From Arachnia rubra (lineage in GTDB: Bacteria > Actinomycetota > Actinomycetes > Propionibacteriales > Propionibacteriaceae): a DNA stretch of 64,000 nt. The DNA lies in the NCBI RefSeq assembly GCF_019973735.1, contig NZ_AP024463.1, forward strand, positions 3,038,001 to 3,102,000, in the 5' to 3' direction. The position numbers and the translations under genes were made by a program. The stretch's first letter is position 1. The number at the start of each line of letters is the position of its first letter. The notes under the pieces are model-generated. The model saw only the letters and a list, made by a program, of their open reading frames with translations, had not been told where the DNA came from and made no database searches. Positions 39,625 to 48,593 of the stretch are shown here, in pieces.

Positions 39625-40899
39625 TCACCGGCCGACAGTCGTCTCATTCATGACAGATCCGCCTGGTTCACTGGCACCGTCCTTGATGTGCTGGCACTCT
39701 TCACGCCTACCTGCGCTACCAGGCCGGCGGAGGGCGACGAGACCAGCTATCCGACGTCGGCACATCCAGAGCGCGACCACGCCCGGCACCAGGGCGAGCA
39801 GCCAGAACAACCAGAACCAGGGCTGCGGTGAGGGAACGTCCAAGGCCGCGCCCAGCGGGGCTGATCGCGCCCAGGCGACGAAGGCGTCCCCGACCGGCAT
39901 GAGCCCCAGGGCGAAAGCGGCGCCAGAGCCCATCGGCAGCGGCAGGCCCAGCAGGTCGGCCTCCCGGTCCAAGACCTTCGCGAGCTCAAGGTCGCCGTTG
40001 CGGCGGGCGGCGGCCAGGGTCACCGCCGAGGCGCTGGCCGACACCCCGGCAACCAGCGGGCCGGAGTCCACGTCCCCGTCGTCGGCGACGCCGCGTGGAT
40101 ACTCCCGGACACCGACCAGTCCCAGCTCCGAGACGACGAACTGCTCCTTGAAGACCCGCCACTCGCGGGCGGCCCGGACGGGGTCGATGTCAGGCAGGAA
40201 GGCCTGGATGATCGCCTGCGACGACCCTCTGGCCACGTCGCCACCGCGCCGGTGGACCAGCAGGCCCGAGGGATCGCGGTGGGTTTCCACGGCCGCGAAC
40301 CACTGCCTCGTCACGGCCGGCAGCCCGGGCAGCTCCACCAGTCCCGCCGCCCGGTGGGCCGCCGCCAGGGCGACCACCACGTCGCACGGCCAGGCCCGCC
40401 CCGGGTAGGAGGCCGGCAGCGGGTCAGCCTGGAGGGCCGTCAGGATCCGGCGGGCCTCGGTCTCCACCTCCGCCCGCTGGGCGGGGTCGCCGGTCAGGGC
40501 CGCGCGGTCGACCAGCAGCAACAGCCGCCAGCCGTGGTAGAAGGCACCGTGCGGAAGCGGGTCGCCAGCCCCGAACCGGTCCACGACCTGCGACGCCCCG
40601 GTCGCCGCGATGGCCTCCTCAAGCAGGGCGAGGTTGTCCGCTGGGTCGACGCCGTCCCGGGCAAGCCTGCCCGCCGCGAGCCCGGACAGCGCCCACTGGA
40701 AGAACTCCCCCTCTGGGAACAACCGCTGCATCTCAGGCGCGGCCCGGGGGTTCACTCGGCGCAGCCAGGTCAGCTGGCTGGAGACGGCCTGGGTCCCGCG
40801 GATCCCGGGGATCGCGGCCCGGGCGACGTGCAGGGTCGCCAGCAGCGAGGCCAGGCCCAACAGCAGGACCACGGCCCTCTTCAGCATCCGCCGCATCAC
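39625..40899 (-). CDS. Exported membrane-anchored protein, alpha-barrel type, unknown function
   Basis: 424 residues. N-terminal signal or TM helix (RAVVLLLGLASLLATLHVA), a large extracytoplasmic domain of paired helices, and a C-terminal TM helix (WFWLFWLLALVPGVVALWM) with a basic cytoplasmic tail. Motifs HGAFYHGWRLLLL, YPGRAWPCDVVVALAA and GDVDSGPLVAGVSASAS recall (alpha/alpha)6-toroid enzymes such as linalool dehydratase/isomerase relatives, but this is a loose resemblance. Last gene of a three-gene operon, overlapping its predecessor by 4 bases. Confidence 0.7.
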   Translation of the reverse strand: MMRRMLKRAVVLLLGLASLLATLHVARAAIPGIRGTQAVSSQLTWLRRVNPRAAPEMQRLFPEGEFFQWALSGLAAGRLARDGVDPADNLALLEEAIAATGASQVVDRFGAGDPLPHGAFYHGWRLLLLVDRAALTGDPAQRAEVETEARRILTALQADPLPASYPGRAWPCDVVVALAAAHRAAGLVELPGLPAVTRQWFAAVETHRDPSGLLVHRRGGDVARGSSQAIIQAFLPDIDPVRAAREWRVFKEQFVVSELGLVGVREYPRGVADDGDVDSGPLVAGVSASASAVTLAAARRNGDLELAKVLDREADLLGLPLPMGSGAAFALGLMPVGDAFVAWARSAPLGAALDVPSPQPWFWLFWLLALVPGVVALWMCRRRIAGLVALRRPGSAGRREECQHIKDGASEPGGSVMNETTVGR

Positions 40900-41909
40900 T
40901 GGCCGCCGTCCGTGATGCCGCGGCGCACCAGGCTGGCCGGCAGGTAGTACAGCGAGAGCGACTCCAGGACCCGCCGGACCTGCTCCAGCGCCACAGCCCG
41001 CTCCCCGTCGTTCGTGGTCTTGGCGGCCAGCCGGGCCGCCTTCGCCGCGCGGTCCGCATCTGCCCTGGCCTCGGCAGGGAGGTGCCGCATCCCGGCGGTC
41101 TCCGCGTGGTCGCGGGCGGTGACGTAGCTGATCTCCAGCTCCGCAGCCAGGTCGTCGAGGTCACCGACCGGGAGGGTGTCGCCCTCCAGGTCGTAGCGGG
41201 AAAGCAGCACCAGGAATTCCGAGGTCAGCGGAGCGGAGGAGTCGAACAGGGCCGCATTCTCGATGCGATAGACCAGGTCGGAGTAAAGCCGTCCGTACTC
41301 CTCCTTGAGGTCCTCCACGCGTTTGACGATGTCAGCCCGCCGCTGGGCGTCCGTCGGCAATTGCGGATGCTCACCGCGACTGCGCGCCAGGGCATATCCG
41401 ACGATATTGCTGCCGTCCAGTCGCATCTCACCTGCCGCGGCGATCTGGGTGGTCTTGGTGCCGGAGCGCCGGCCCCGGGAATACATCAAGGAGATCAGGA
41501 CGCCATACAGCGGCGTGATGAACGTCAGGTACAGCGGGTTGAGCACGCCCACGACCACGATCAGCGCCAGTCCGCCGACGATCGCCGCCAACCGCTTGAG
41601 GTTCGCGGGATTGCGCAGGGAGAAGGCCTCCGATCCCCATTGGATGGGTGGGATCGCGATCATTTCGATATCGCTGGATTTCGCCACCTCGCTCATCAAT
41701 GCGCCGAGGTTGTCCTGCGGGCTGTAATAGGGAATCGGGTGATCGGCTTTGGAGATGGGAGCGTAGAAGACAAAGTTGTTCTGTCCTGAATTTCCCCGGA
41801 CACTGGCCAGTATCTCCTCTTTGTCTTTGACCAGCACCAGCAGGGAAAGTTTGTCGACCGCGAACATGCTGGTGTTCAGGGGGACCCGCTGCCACAGCTC
41901 AAAGGTCAT
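40896..41909 (-). CDS. Membrane protein of unknown function, paralogue of the upstream gene
   Basis: 337 residues with two or three TM helices in the middle (LAAIVGGLALIVVVGVLNPLYL) and a helical C-terminal half. The C-terminal region EEYGRLYSDLVYRIENAALFD, followed by ARDHAETAGMRHLPAEAR and LSLYYLPASLVRR, is shared with the gene at 41906-42934. The N-terminal 140 residues form a soluble domain with KLSLLVLVKDKEE. Overlaps both neighbours by 4 bases. Not recognised. Confidence 0.75.
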   Translation of the reverse strand: MTFELWQRVPLNTSMFAVDKLSLLVLVKDKEEILASVRGNSGQNNFVFYAPISKADHPIPYYSPQDNLGALMSEVAKSSDIEMIAIPPIQWGSEAFSLRNPANLKRLAAIVGGLALIVVVGVLNPLYLTFITPLYGVLISLMYSRGRRSGTKTTQIAAAGEMRLDGSNIVGYALARSRGEHPQLPTDAQRRADIVKRVEDLKEEYGRLYSDLVYRIENAALFDSSAPLTSEFLVLLSRYDLEGDTLPVGDLDDLAAELEISYVTARDHAETAGMRHLPAEARADADRAAKAARLAAKTTNDGERAVALEQVRRVLESLSLYYLPASLVRRGITDGGQ

Positions 41910-42934
41910 TTCTCCTCCACCCGGCCCTCTTCCACACTGCGGCGGCCCGGCAGCGCCAGCAGGGCGCGACCCTCCAGCATGCGCCGCACTTGGCTGGGAC
42001 GGGGCAAATAGTAGAGGGCGAGGGAGTCGAGGATACCGGTCACCTGTTCTAGGGCCGCTTCCCGCTCCCCCGGGCTGTCGGTGCCGGCGGCAACCCGCGC
42101 GGCCTTGAGCGCACGGCCCGCCGGTTCCCGGGCCTCCTCAGGCAGATGCCGTAGCCCCACCGCCTCGGCATGGTCTCTGGCGGCCTCGAAGGCGACGCGG
42201 ACCTCAGCTGCCAGGGTTCCCAGCTCGGACCCGTCGAGGGTCTCGTGGGTCGTGTCCCACCGGATCAGGGCGGTGGTGAGGTGCCGGGTCAGCTCGTCGG
42301 CCGGGTCGAAGAGCGCGGGCGTCTCGATGCGGTAGGCGAGGTCGGTCAGCAGCCGCCCGTATTCCTCCTTGATGCCGTCCACCAGCGCGACGGCGGCTCT
42401 CGCGGCTGGACGGTCGTCGAGGAGGGTATCCAGCGCATAGTTTCCCTCGCCAGTCGCATACACCTGCCGTAACGCGGGCCACCTCGCCAGCAGCGGCACC
42501 GCCCCGGCGACCACAGCGACGAACAGGAGCGCAGCCAGCAGGCCCTGCCAGGTCTGCCAGATGCCGGTCCCCAGGCCGAACACCGCCAGCGAGGTGAAGA
42601 CCATGCCGGCGACCGCCCGGACCAGAAGGACTCCCGGCCGGAACCGGTGAGCCACCACGCCCTCCGGGAGGGCGAAGGCCCGCACCGGCCGGGACGTCAG
42701 ATGAGCGACAACCAGGTCGCCCAGCTCAAGCCGGCTGGGCGCCTCCAGGAACTCCGGCGTGGCCCCGGCCCGCGACATCAGCAGCTTGACCATCTCGCCC
42801 TGCCGTCCCCGGATGGTCAGCACCCGCAGCGACGTGTCCTCGAACTCGATGACCACGGGCGAGGTCAGCTCCCCCAGCTGGGTTTCGAACCGCACTGGCC
42901 TCAGGTCCAGAGGCGGCGGGGAGTCACCAGGCAT
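41906..42934 (-). CDS. Membrane protein of unknown function, first gene of the operon
   Basis: 342 residues. Soluble N-terminus, two TM helices (VAGMVFTSLAVFGLGTGIW, LLAALLFVAVVAGAVPLL), and the same C-terminal domain as the next gene (EEYGRLLTDLAYRIETPALFD, ARDHAEAVGLRHLPEEAR, LALYYLPRPSQVRRML). Two divergent paralogues in tandem suggest a heteromeric membrane complex together with the third gene. No known family identified. Confidence 0.75.
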   Translation of the reverse strand: MPGDSPPPLDLRPVRFETQLGELTSPVVIEFEDTSLRVLTIRGRQGEMVKLLMSRAGATPEFLEAPSRLELGDLVVAHLTSRPVRAFALPEGVVAHRFRPGVLLVRAVAGMVFTSLAVFGLGTGIWQTWQGLLAALLFVAVVAGAVPLLARWPALRQVYATGEGNYALDTLLDDRPAARAAVALVDGIKEEYGRLLTDLAYRIETPALFDPADELTRHLTTALIRWDTTHETLDGSELGTLAAEVRVAFEAARDHAEAVGLRHLPEEAREPAGRALKAARVAAGTDSPGEREAALEQVTGILDSLALYYLPRPSQVRRMLEGRALLALPGRRSVEEGRVEEK

Positions 42935-42958
42935 CTTTCGAGGGTAGCCGCAGGCAGG

Positions 42959-43918
42959 TCAAGGTCGCCAGGGATTCGCTCGTTCTTGACGATACTCACT
43001 CGGTGACATCCCCGTCTCGCTCCGGAACATCTCCGAGAAGCTGGATGCGCGGCTGTATCCAACAGCCCGAGCAATCCCCTGGACTGTGGCCTCAGGCTGT
43101 CTCAACAGCACCTCGGCCCGCTCAACCCGGGCGCGACGCACGTAGCGGGTCAGCGACAACCCCGTCACCACCCGGAAGCTCTCCTTGAACTTGGTCGGGC
43201 TCATGCAGGTCTCCCAGGCCAGGTCGGCGAGGCGCGGCACCGCGGCCGGGTCCTGGTCGATGTGCTCGACGATTCTGAGAATCTGTTCCCGGTCACGTCG
43301 GGGCAATGATCTCCTCCGCCCAGTCTGCTGGATCCTGGTGCGCTCGATGATCAGTCCCATCGCCTGGAGCACCTTGCCCTCGTAGTAGAGGCTGCTGCGC
43401 CGTTCGTCCCCGGCGAGGGGCCACAGTCCCTGCAGCAGGGAGCGCAGCTCCGGAAAGTCGGTCATGTCGCTCAGCGAGACGAAGGCGTCACGGACGTGCT
43501 CGAACTGTCCACCGTACTCCTGCTCCAGGTAGTCGCGGGACATCGCAAGCTTCACCTCGATGCCAACAGACCGGACCGGCACCCCGCCGCGGATGCGACC
43601 GCGCCAGGCCCCGTCGCTGTAGAAACCCCAGAGGCTCTTCGGCTGGATGCGCCGTCCCGTCGTCAGATCCTCTCCCGCGATGGAGTCATGCCAGGTGACG
43701 GAAAGGTACTCGGGCAGAGGGAATCCCAAGATCATGTCGTGGACGAGGGTGAAATCGTGGATGGCGATCTGCCAGCCGTCATGCGGGGCCAGCACGTGGA
43801 AGAAGCCAATCGCGCCTTCCTGGGAGGAGTAGGACCGCCACAGCGGGCAGAACCCCTCAGGCGAGGTGACCTCATGGAACCCGGAGACCCTGAGGGATCC
43901 GCCGTGGATGGTGTCCAT
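42959..43918 (-). CDS. AraC-family transcriptional regulator
   Basis: 319 residues. The C-terminal double helix-turn-helix is clear: LADLAWETCMSPTKFKESFR, LSLTRYVRRARVERAEVLL, and GIARAVGYSRASSFSEMFR ending SPSEYRQ. The N-terminal 200 residues are the effector part, similar in layout to siderophore-responsive regulators of the YbtA/PchR kind. Divergent from the ECF-type transporter genes and probably their regulator. The effector is unknown. Confidence 0.9.
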   Translation of the reverse strand: MDTIHGGSLRVSGFHEVTSPEGFCPLWRSYSSQEGAIGFFHVLAPHDGWQIAIHDFTLVHDMILGFPLPEYLSVTWHDSIAGEDLTTGRRIQPKSLWGFYSDGAWRGRIRGGVPVRSVGIEVKLAMSRDYLEQEYGGQFEHVRDAFVSLSDMTDFPELRSLLQGLWPLAGDERRSSLYYEGKVLQAMGLIIERTRIQQTGRRRSLPRRDREQILRIVEHIDQDPAAVPRLADLAWETCMSPTKFKESFRVVTGLSLTRYVRRARVERAEVLLRQPEATVQGIARAVGYSRASSFSEMFRSETGMSPSEYRQERANPWRP

Positions 43919-44051
43919 ACCCAGCTGCTCCTATCGACAAGCCACGGCCGCAGTGCGGCGATCAGACGCCGTGCAACGGCGCCCGGACGCATCCTGCGCC
44001 GGTCAAGCTCCGTCAACCCAGTGTGAACCATACGCTGACCCAGAAAATTCG

Positions 44052-44067
44052 TTAGGCAAACCTTAGG
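44052..44067 (+). promoter_or_regulatory. Possible DtxR/IdeR-like iron box
   Basis: TTAGGCAAACCTTAGG, 13 bases before the MptD-like start codon and overlapping its ribosome-binding site, resembles half of the DtxR/IdeR consensus (TTAGG...CCTAA) with mismatches. It is in the divergent region with an AraC regulator. Suggestive only. Confidence 0.4.
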
Positions 44068-44079
44068 AGGCAGACTGCG

Positions 44080-44691
44080 ATGAAGACCATGACGGGTGCA
44101 CAGCAATCGGGGCTGACGGCGCGTGACCTGGTGATCACCGGGATCTTCACAGCGCTCCACCTAGTCTTCATGATGGCCGGGGGCGGGTTCTTCGCCCCGA
44201 ATCCCGTACTCACCTTCCTGATGCCTGCGGGTGCAGCACTGCTCACCGGGCCGGTCTATCTGCTGCTGATCGCCAAGGTTCCCAAGCACGGCCCGGTCAT
44301 GGTCCTCGGTGCCATCGAGGCGATCGTCATCTTCGTCACCGGCATGTACTGGCTGTGGGCGGTGGCGCTGTTCGCGCTGGGGATCGTGGCCGACCTCATC
44401 GCCGGTGCCGGGGACTTCCGGAACCGGAGCCTCAACCTACTGAGCTTTGTGGTGTTCTCGCTGAATCCCCTGGGCTCCTACCTGATGTTATGGATCACCC
44501 CTGCCGCCTACTCCGAGTACCTCACCGGCCGGGGTTCCAGCCAGGACTACATGGCCACCATGACCGCCACCGGAACCGGCTGGGTGCTGGCCGGAATGAT
44601 CATCTTGAACGTGGTGTGCGCGCTCATCAGCGGCATGGCCGGCCTCAAGCTGCTGCGCAAACAGTTCGAGAAGGCCGGTGTCACGGCCTAG
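44080..44691 (+). CDS. MptD-family ECF transporter S component
   Basis: 203 residues, about five to six TM helices, starting with the family pattern GLTARDLVITGIFTALHLVFMMAGG and containing FFAPNPVLTFLMPAGAALL. A strong AGGAGG site lies 9 bases upstream. It is followed by EcfT and ATPase genes with overlaps, so this is a complete ECF-type vitamin, metal or chelate importer. The substrate is not determinable; the AraC neighbour and iron-box-like sequence hint at iron or siderophore uptake. Confidence 0.85.
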   Translation: MKTMTGAQQSGLTARDLVITGIFTALHLVFMMAGGGFFAPNPVLTFLMPAGAALLTGPVYLLLIAKVPKHGPVMVLGAIEAIVIFVTGMYWLWAVALFALGIVADLIAGAGDFRNRSLNLLSFVVFSLNPLGSYLMLWITPAAYSEYLTGRGSSQDYMATMTATGTGWVLAGMIILNVVCALISGMAGLKLLRKQFEKAGVTA

Positions 44692-45421
44692 CAACCCGAG
44701 GCACGGGAGGCTGCGTCTTGATCCCCGGACGAAGCTGTTCCTCCTCTTGGCGTGCGCCCTGGCCGTGCTGCTGTCGCCGTCGCACTGGTATGAGCTGGGC
44801 CTGATGGCTGCCGTCGCCACCCTGACGGCAGCGCTCGGACGGCCTGGGATAGCCACGCTGCTGGCCGCCGGATATGCCACGCTGATAGGAGTTTCCGTGC
44901 TAGCGCAGCCTCTCGACCTGGGAATCTTCACAACCACGGTCGTCTCGTTCCTGGTGATGCTGCGGAAAGTGCTGCCGTGTGCACTGCTGGGCGCGGGGGT
45001 CGTCGCGACGACGCACGTCAACGAGCTCATGGCGGCGTTCTCCCGGATGCGCGTGCCCCGGGCCGTGACCATTCCCCTCGCAGTGATGATGCGTTACCTC
45101 CCAGCGATCCGCGAGGACTGGCGACATCTACGGGACGCCATGCGGATACGCGGGATCTCGCTTGGCCCGTCCGGTTTCCTACGGCACCCGGCCCTCACGG
45201 CGGAATGCCTCTACGTACCCCTGATGATGAGCGCATCCGTTCTCGCCGACGAGCTCTCGATGGCTGCCGTCGCCCGCGGGATCGAGAACCCGGCACACCG
45301 GACCTGCTACACCCACATCGAGTTGCGGGCCATCGATGTGGCGCTGATGACGGCCGGGGCACTCGCCGTCCTGGTCGCGCTTGCCCTGCCCATGGCCGGC
45401 CTGCCGGGAGGCGTCGGATGA
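44678..45421 (+). CDS. EcfT-type transmembrane component
   Basis: 247 residues from GTG 44678, overlapping the S component by 14 bases. Starts with LRLDPRTKLFLLLACALAVLL, typical of EcfT/CbiQ. It carries the coupling-helix motifs with conserved Arg-Gly: DAMRIRGIS and AAVARGIEN. These helices dock on the two ATPase domains encoded next. Confidence 0.9.
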   Translation: MSRPSNPRHGRLRLDPRTKLFLLLACALAVLLSPSHWYELGLMAAVATLTAALGRPGIATLLAAGYATLIGVSVLAQPLDLGIFTTTVVSFLVMLRKVLPCALLGAGVVATTHVNELMAAFSRMRVPRAVTIPLAVMMRYLPAIREDWRHLRDAMRIRGISLGPSGFLRHPALTAECLYVPLMMSASVLADELSMAAVARGIENPAHRTCYTHIELRAIDVALMTAGALAVLVALALPMAGLPGGVG

Positions 45422-46922
45422 TCGAGCTGCGTGACGTCACCTTCACCTACCGGCAGGCCGACCCCACCCCGGCCTCTGAGGCCCCAGGGGTCCGTGGGAT
45501 CGACTTGACGGTGAGCGACGGCCGGTGCGTCCTGGTCTGCGGAGCGTCAGGATGCGGGAAAACCACCATCACCCGGCTGGCGAACGGGCTCGCGCCCGCT
45601 TTCTTCCCCGGGGAGCTCAGCGGGCAGGTGCTGATCGATGGCGAAGACTGTGCCGGGCTGGAGAGCTGGCAAGTGGCCGAGCGCGTCGGGTCGGTGTTCC
45701 AGAACCCGCGGACCCAGTTCTTCAACGTCGACTCCACCGGCGAGGTCGCCTTCACGCTGGAGAGCATGGGCTGGCCTGAGGAGAAGATCCGGGAACGCAC
45801 CGATGCCACCATCTCAGAACTCGGATTGTCTACGCTGGCAGATCGTTCAATCTTCTCCCTCTCCGGCGGCAGAGACAGCGCATCGCCTATGCCAGCGCCT
45901 GGGCCGCGCACCCGCGGAACCTGGTGCTGGACGAGCCGACCGGGAACCTCGACCTGGAGTCGATCAGGGCCCTGCGCGGCTACCTGCTCGACGCCAAACG
46001 CAAGGGGGCTGCGATCCTGGTCACCGAGCACCGGCTGTGGTGGCTCCTGGACGTCGTCGACGAGGTGGTGGTCATGGCCGGCGGGGGCATCGCCCAGCGG
46101 CTGGCTCCTGTGGAGTTCGCTGCTCTGGACTCCTACGGGCTGGCCGGGCTAGGGCTACGGACCACAGATATCCGCGAAGTCCGCGCGACCTCCCCCCGAG
46201 GCACGGGAAGCTCCCCGGAACCGTTCCTCCAAGCCCGGGGGCTGCGAGCACGCTATGGGAGGCAGGAGGTGCTGCATGGCGTCGACCTAGAGGTGCGGAG
46301 CGGGGAGACCGTGGCGCTGACCGGCGGCAACGGCGCGGGGAAGTCGACGCTCGCGCGGGTGCTGTGCGGACTGCACCGGGCATCGGCGGGAACAATTCGG
46401 ATGCGTGGCGGTGCAGCCTTCGTCAAGGACCGGAACCGGGCCTCGGCCATCGTCTTCCAGGACGTCGGGCATCAGCTGTTCGCCAACTCCGTCCAGGCCG
46501 AGGTGACCCTGGGGCTGCCCAAGGCCCGGGTGCCGTCGGCAGAGCACACCCAGGAGATCCTGGACTGCCTGGGCTTGGCGCAGCTGGCTGGACGGCATCC
46601 CGCCACGTTGTCGGGCGGGCAGAAGCAGCGACTGGCCATCGCAGCCTGCATCGCCAGCGGCAAGTCCCTGCTCATCCTCGACGAGCCCACCAGTGGCCTC
46701 GACCTGGTAGGCATGCGGGCGGTGGCTGGACTGGTGAGGGAGCTGGCGGCCGCAGGCCATGCCCTGCTGGTCATCACCCACGACGCCGAGTTCGTGGCAG
46801 CCTGCTGCCAGCGTGTGATCCGGCTCGCGGAGGGCCGGGTCGCCACCGATATCCCAGTCTATGAGGACGACCTGGTCTGGAACCTGATGACCGCATCCAG
46901 GGAACCTACTTCGAAGGGTTGA
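45418..46922 (+). CDS. Fused dual ATPase of an ECF transporter, carrying a frameshift
   Basis: Begins at ATG 45418 overlapping ecfT (ATGA). Domain 1: Walker A CGASGCGKTTITR, VGSVFQNPRTQFF, then SLSGG; immediately after this, near 45868, the frame shifts by one base. The other frame continues exactly with QRQRIAYASAWA, LVLDEPTGNLDLESIRALRG and VTEHRLWWLL, then domain 2: Walker A TGGNGAGKSTLARVL, signature LSGGQKQRLAIAAC, Walker B LLILDEPTSGLDL. One missing G in GGCGGCAG explains it. Either a recent mutation or a sequence error; without it this is a normal two-domain protein of about 501 residues. Confidence 0.8.
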
Positions 46923-48264
46923 AGACGGTGCTCGGCACCCCGCACTGGTCGTAGAGGGCCTCGCAGGCGTGGCAGGGCCCGACGGTTGTCCCGTCAGGTC
47001 CTTTGATATTCACCCGGAAGTCTGACCCCAGCAGGTTCTCAACGTCGTCGTAGTGGCGGGCGGCCTGCACCAGCATCTGGTACGCCGCGTCAACCCGGTA
47101 TTCCCACTGGGCAAAGGGCCCGCCGCCGCGGATCGCATTGTCGAGCCAGGCCTCGTACCAGGACGCGAACCCAGGGGCCACCTGCTTGACGTCATCATCG
47201 CAGGCGCGGGAGTCCAGCCACACCGATCCGTCGCCGAGGTTGAGAAGCCAGCTAGCACCACAGCCGGCAGCGGCCAGGTGCAGCCAGCCATCCTCGAAGT
47301 GTTTCAGGTCGAGTCCGTAGCCGGGCCCGGCCCCAGAAGCGGCGATCGTCTCCAGGTACCAGCGGGCATCGGGCGGCAGCGGCCCCCAGGAGGCCAGTTG
47401 CGCGGGTGTAGCGGGGACGCCGAGCCTCATGCCGTGGTGACGGCCTCCCAGCCAGCCGGCCTCGCCCTGGGGACTGTCGCCGGCGGCACGCAGCAGGTCG
47501 AGGGTGCGCTGCAACGACTCGCGGGTCAGGGGCGGGGCAGGCTCGACCGGCGCCAGGATCGCCCATTCACGCAGCATCCGGTAGCCCGATGCCTGGGTGG
47601 GGAGGTTGTCCCAGACGGCACACGCGGGAGCCCAGTCACCGAGACCGTATTTGACCTCGGAGGAAATCGTCGGCCCGATGCCCAGGAAGCACCCCAGCGG
47701 GATGACGTCCCCGGACCGCGACGCGGGGAGGGCCCCGCTGGCCAGCACCGCCCTCGTCAGGGCCTGGGATCCCCCGATCTGCAGACGGCAGGCCGCCAGC
47801 TCGTCGCTGCCAATCCCAGCGCCCAGACCACGGTCCAGACGGCTCATCGTCACCAGGTAGCGCCGCCCGCCGACGGTGGCCTCGAACTGCTCGACGTCGG
47901 GGTCCTGCGTGTTGATGAGGTCGGCGCGGCCGATCCCGGTCAGCAGCACCGGGCCGAACGCGCACGCCCAGTTGCACCCCGCCGCGACGAGCGCGTGATG
48001 CATATTCTCGCCGTAGCCGCTGGCGGTGACCGTCGCCCCGTGCGGACCGAGCGCCCCGCCCCGGATGATCAGCATGATGAACGTCCCGTGCGGCAGGACC
48101 TCCTGCATCGAGTTGATATGGCACTCGATCGTCGGCAGCCCCTCCCCCAGCACCACGACCTGGTCGCCGTCCTGCTCGGCGACCCTCGCGTTGATGAAGT
48201 GACTCGCCACCACCTCAGCGAGCAGATGTTCGGGGCTGGTGTTGGGCTCGTTGAGATCGCTCAT
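46906..48264 (-). CDS. DUF6348-like protein with SUKH (SMI1/KNR4)-like C-terminus
   Basis: 452 residues from ATG 48264; the frame is open to 48633 but that part overlaps the metE start. The N-terminal half (LLAEVVASHFINARVAEQ, GYGENMHHALVAAGCNWACA) resembles DUF6348 proteins. The C-terminal half (LPPDARWYLETIAASG, GYGLDLKHFEDGWLHLA, FASWYEAWLDNAIRG) is SUKH-like. SUKH proteins are often immunity proteins for polymorphic toxins, but no toxin is seen nearby. Its stop overlaps the 3' end of the ECF ATPase gene tail to tail by 17 bases. Family names given from memory. Confidence 0.65.
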   Translation of the reverse strand: MSDLNEPNTSPEHLLAEVVASHFINARVAEQDGDQVVVLGEGLPTIECHINSMQEVLPHGTFIMLIIRGGALGPHGATVTASGYGENMHHALVAAGCNWACAFGPVLLTGIGRADLINTQDPDVEQFEATVGGRRYLVTMSRLDRGLGAGIGSDELAACRLQIGGSQALTRAVLASGALPASRSGDVIPLGCFLGIGPTISSEVKYGLGDWAPACAVWDNLPTQASGYRMLREWAILAPVEPAPPLTRESLQRTLDLLRAAGDSPQGEAGWLGGRHHGMRLGVPATPAQLASWGPLPPDARWYLETIAASGAGPGYGLDLKHFEDGWLHLAAAGCGASWLLNLGDGSVWLDSRACDDDVKQVAPGFASWYEAWLDNAIRGGGPFAQWEYRVDAAYQMLVQAARHYDDVENLLGSDFRVNIKGPDGTTVGPCHACEALYDQCGVPSTVFNPSK

Positions 48265-48422
48265 GACACGAGCATGCCGCACTGGCGGATCACCAGCTCC
48301 ACGTCCCCCCACGACGTGACAGCCCCGCTGAGGTCGCCATCCCAGCATCCGGGATCCGGTCCGCCGCAGGCACGGGTCAGGCACACTGGGCCCATGACCG
48401 GGCCGTCGATCACCACCCGCAC
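48261..48422 (-). CDS. Small Cys-containing ORF coupled to the SUKH-like gene
   Basis: About 53 residues if started at GTG 48422 (GTG 48416 or 48413 also possible). The third codon positions are nearly all G or C, as in real genes here, and it ends ATGA on the start of the next gene. It contains CLTRACGGPDPGCWDGDLSG and IRQCGML: four cysteines. No similarity recognised and no ribosome-binding site visible. The remaining bases to metE (48423-48593) show no riboswitch I can identify. Confidence 0.45.
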   Translation of the reverse strand: MRVVIDGPVMGPVCLTRACGGPDPGCWDGDLSGAVTSWGDVELVIRQCGMLVS

Positions 48423-48593
48423 ACGCCGCGGGAATGCTCGCGCCCGAATGCGCGCCTGACCTGAACCAGCTCCGCCCACGCACATACGACGGCGGATGTT
48501 TCTTGAGCAAAACCCTGGCATGTCCCATCGGCATACCTGCTGCTGGGCGCTCGCGTGCCACCCCACAACCACGTACCACACCCAGGAGAACCC

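Noticed and set aside
48423..48593. Cobalamin or SAM riboswitch ahead of metE
   Set aside because: metE is often so controlled, but I cannot find the conserved B12-box or SAM core elements in this stretch. A covariance-model search would settle it.
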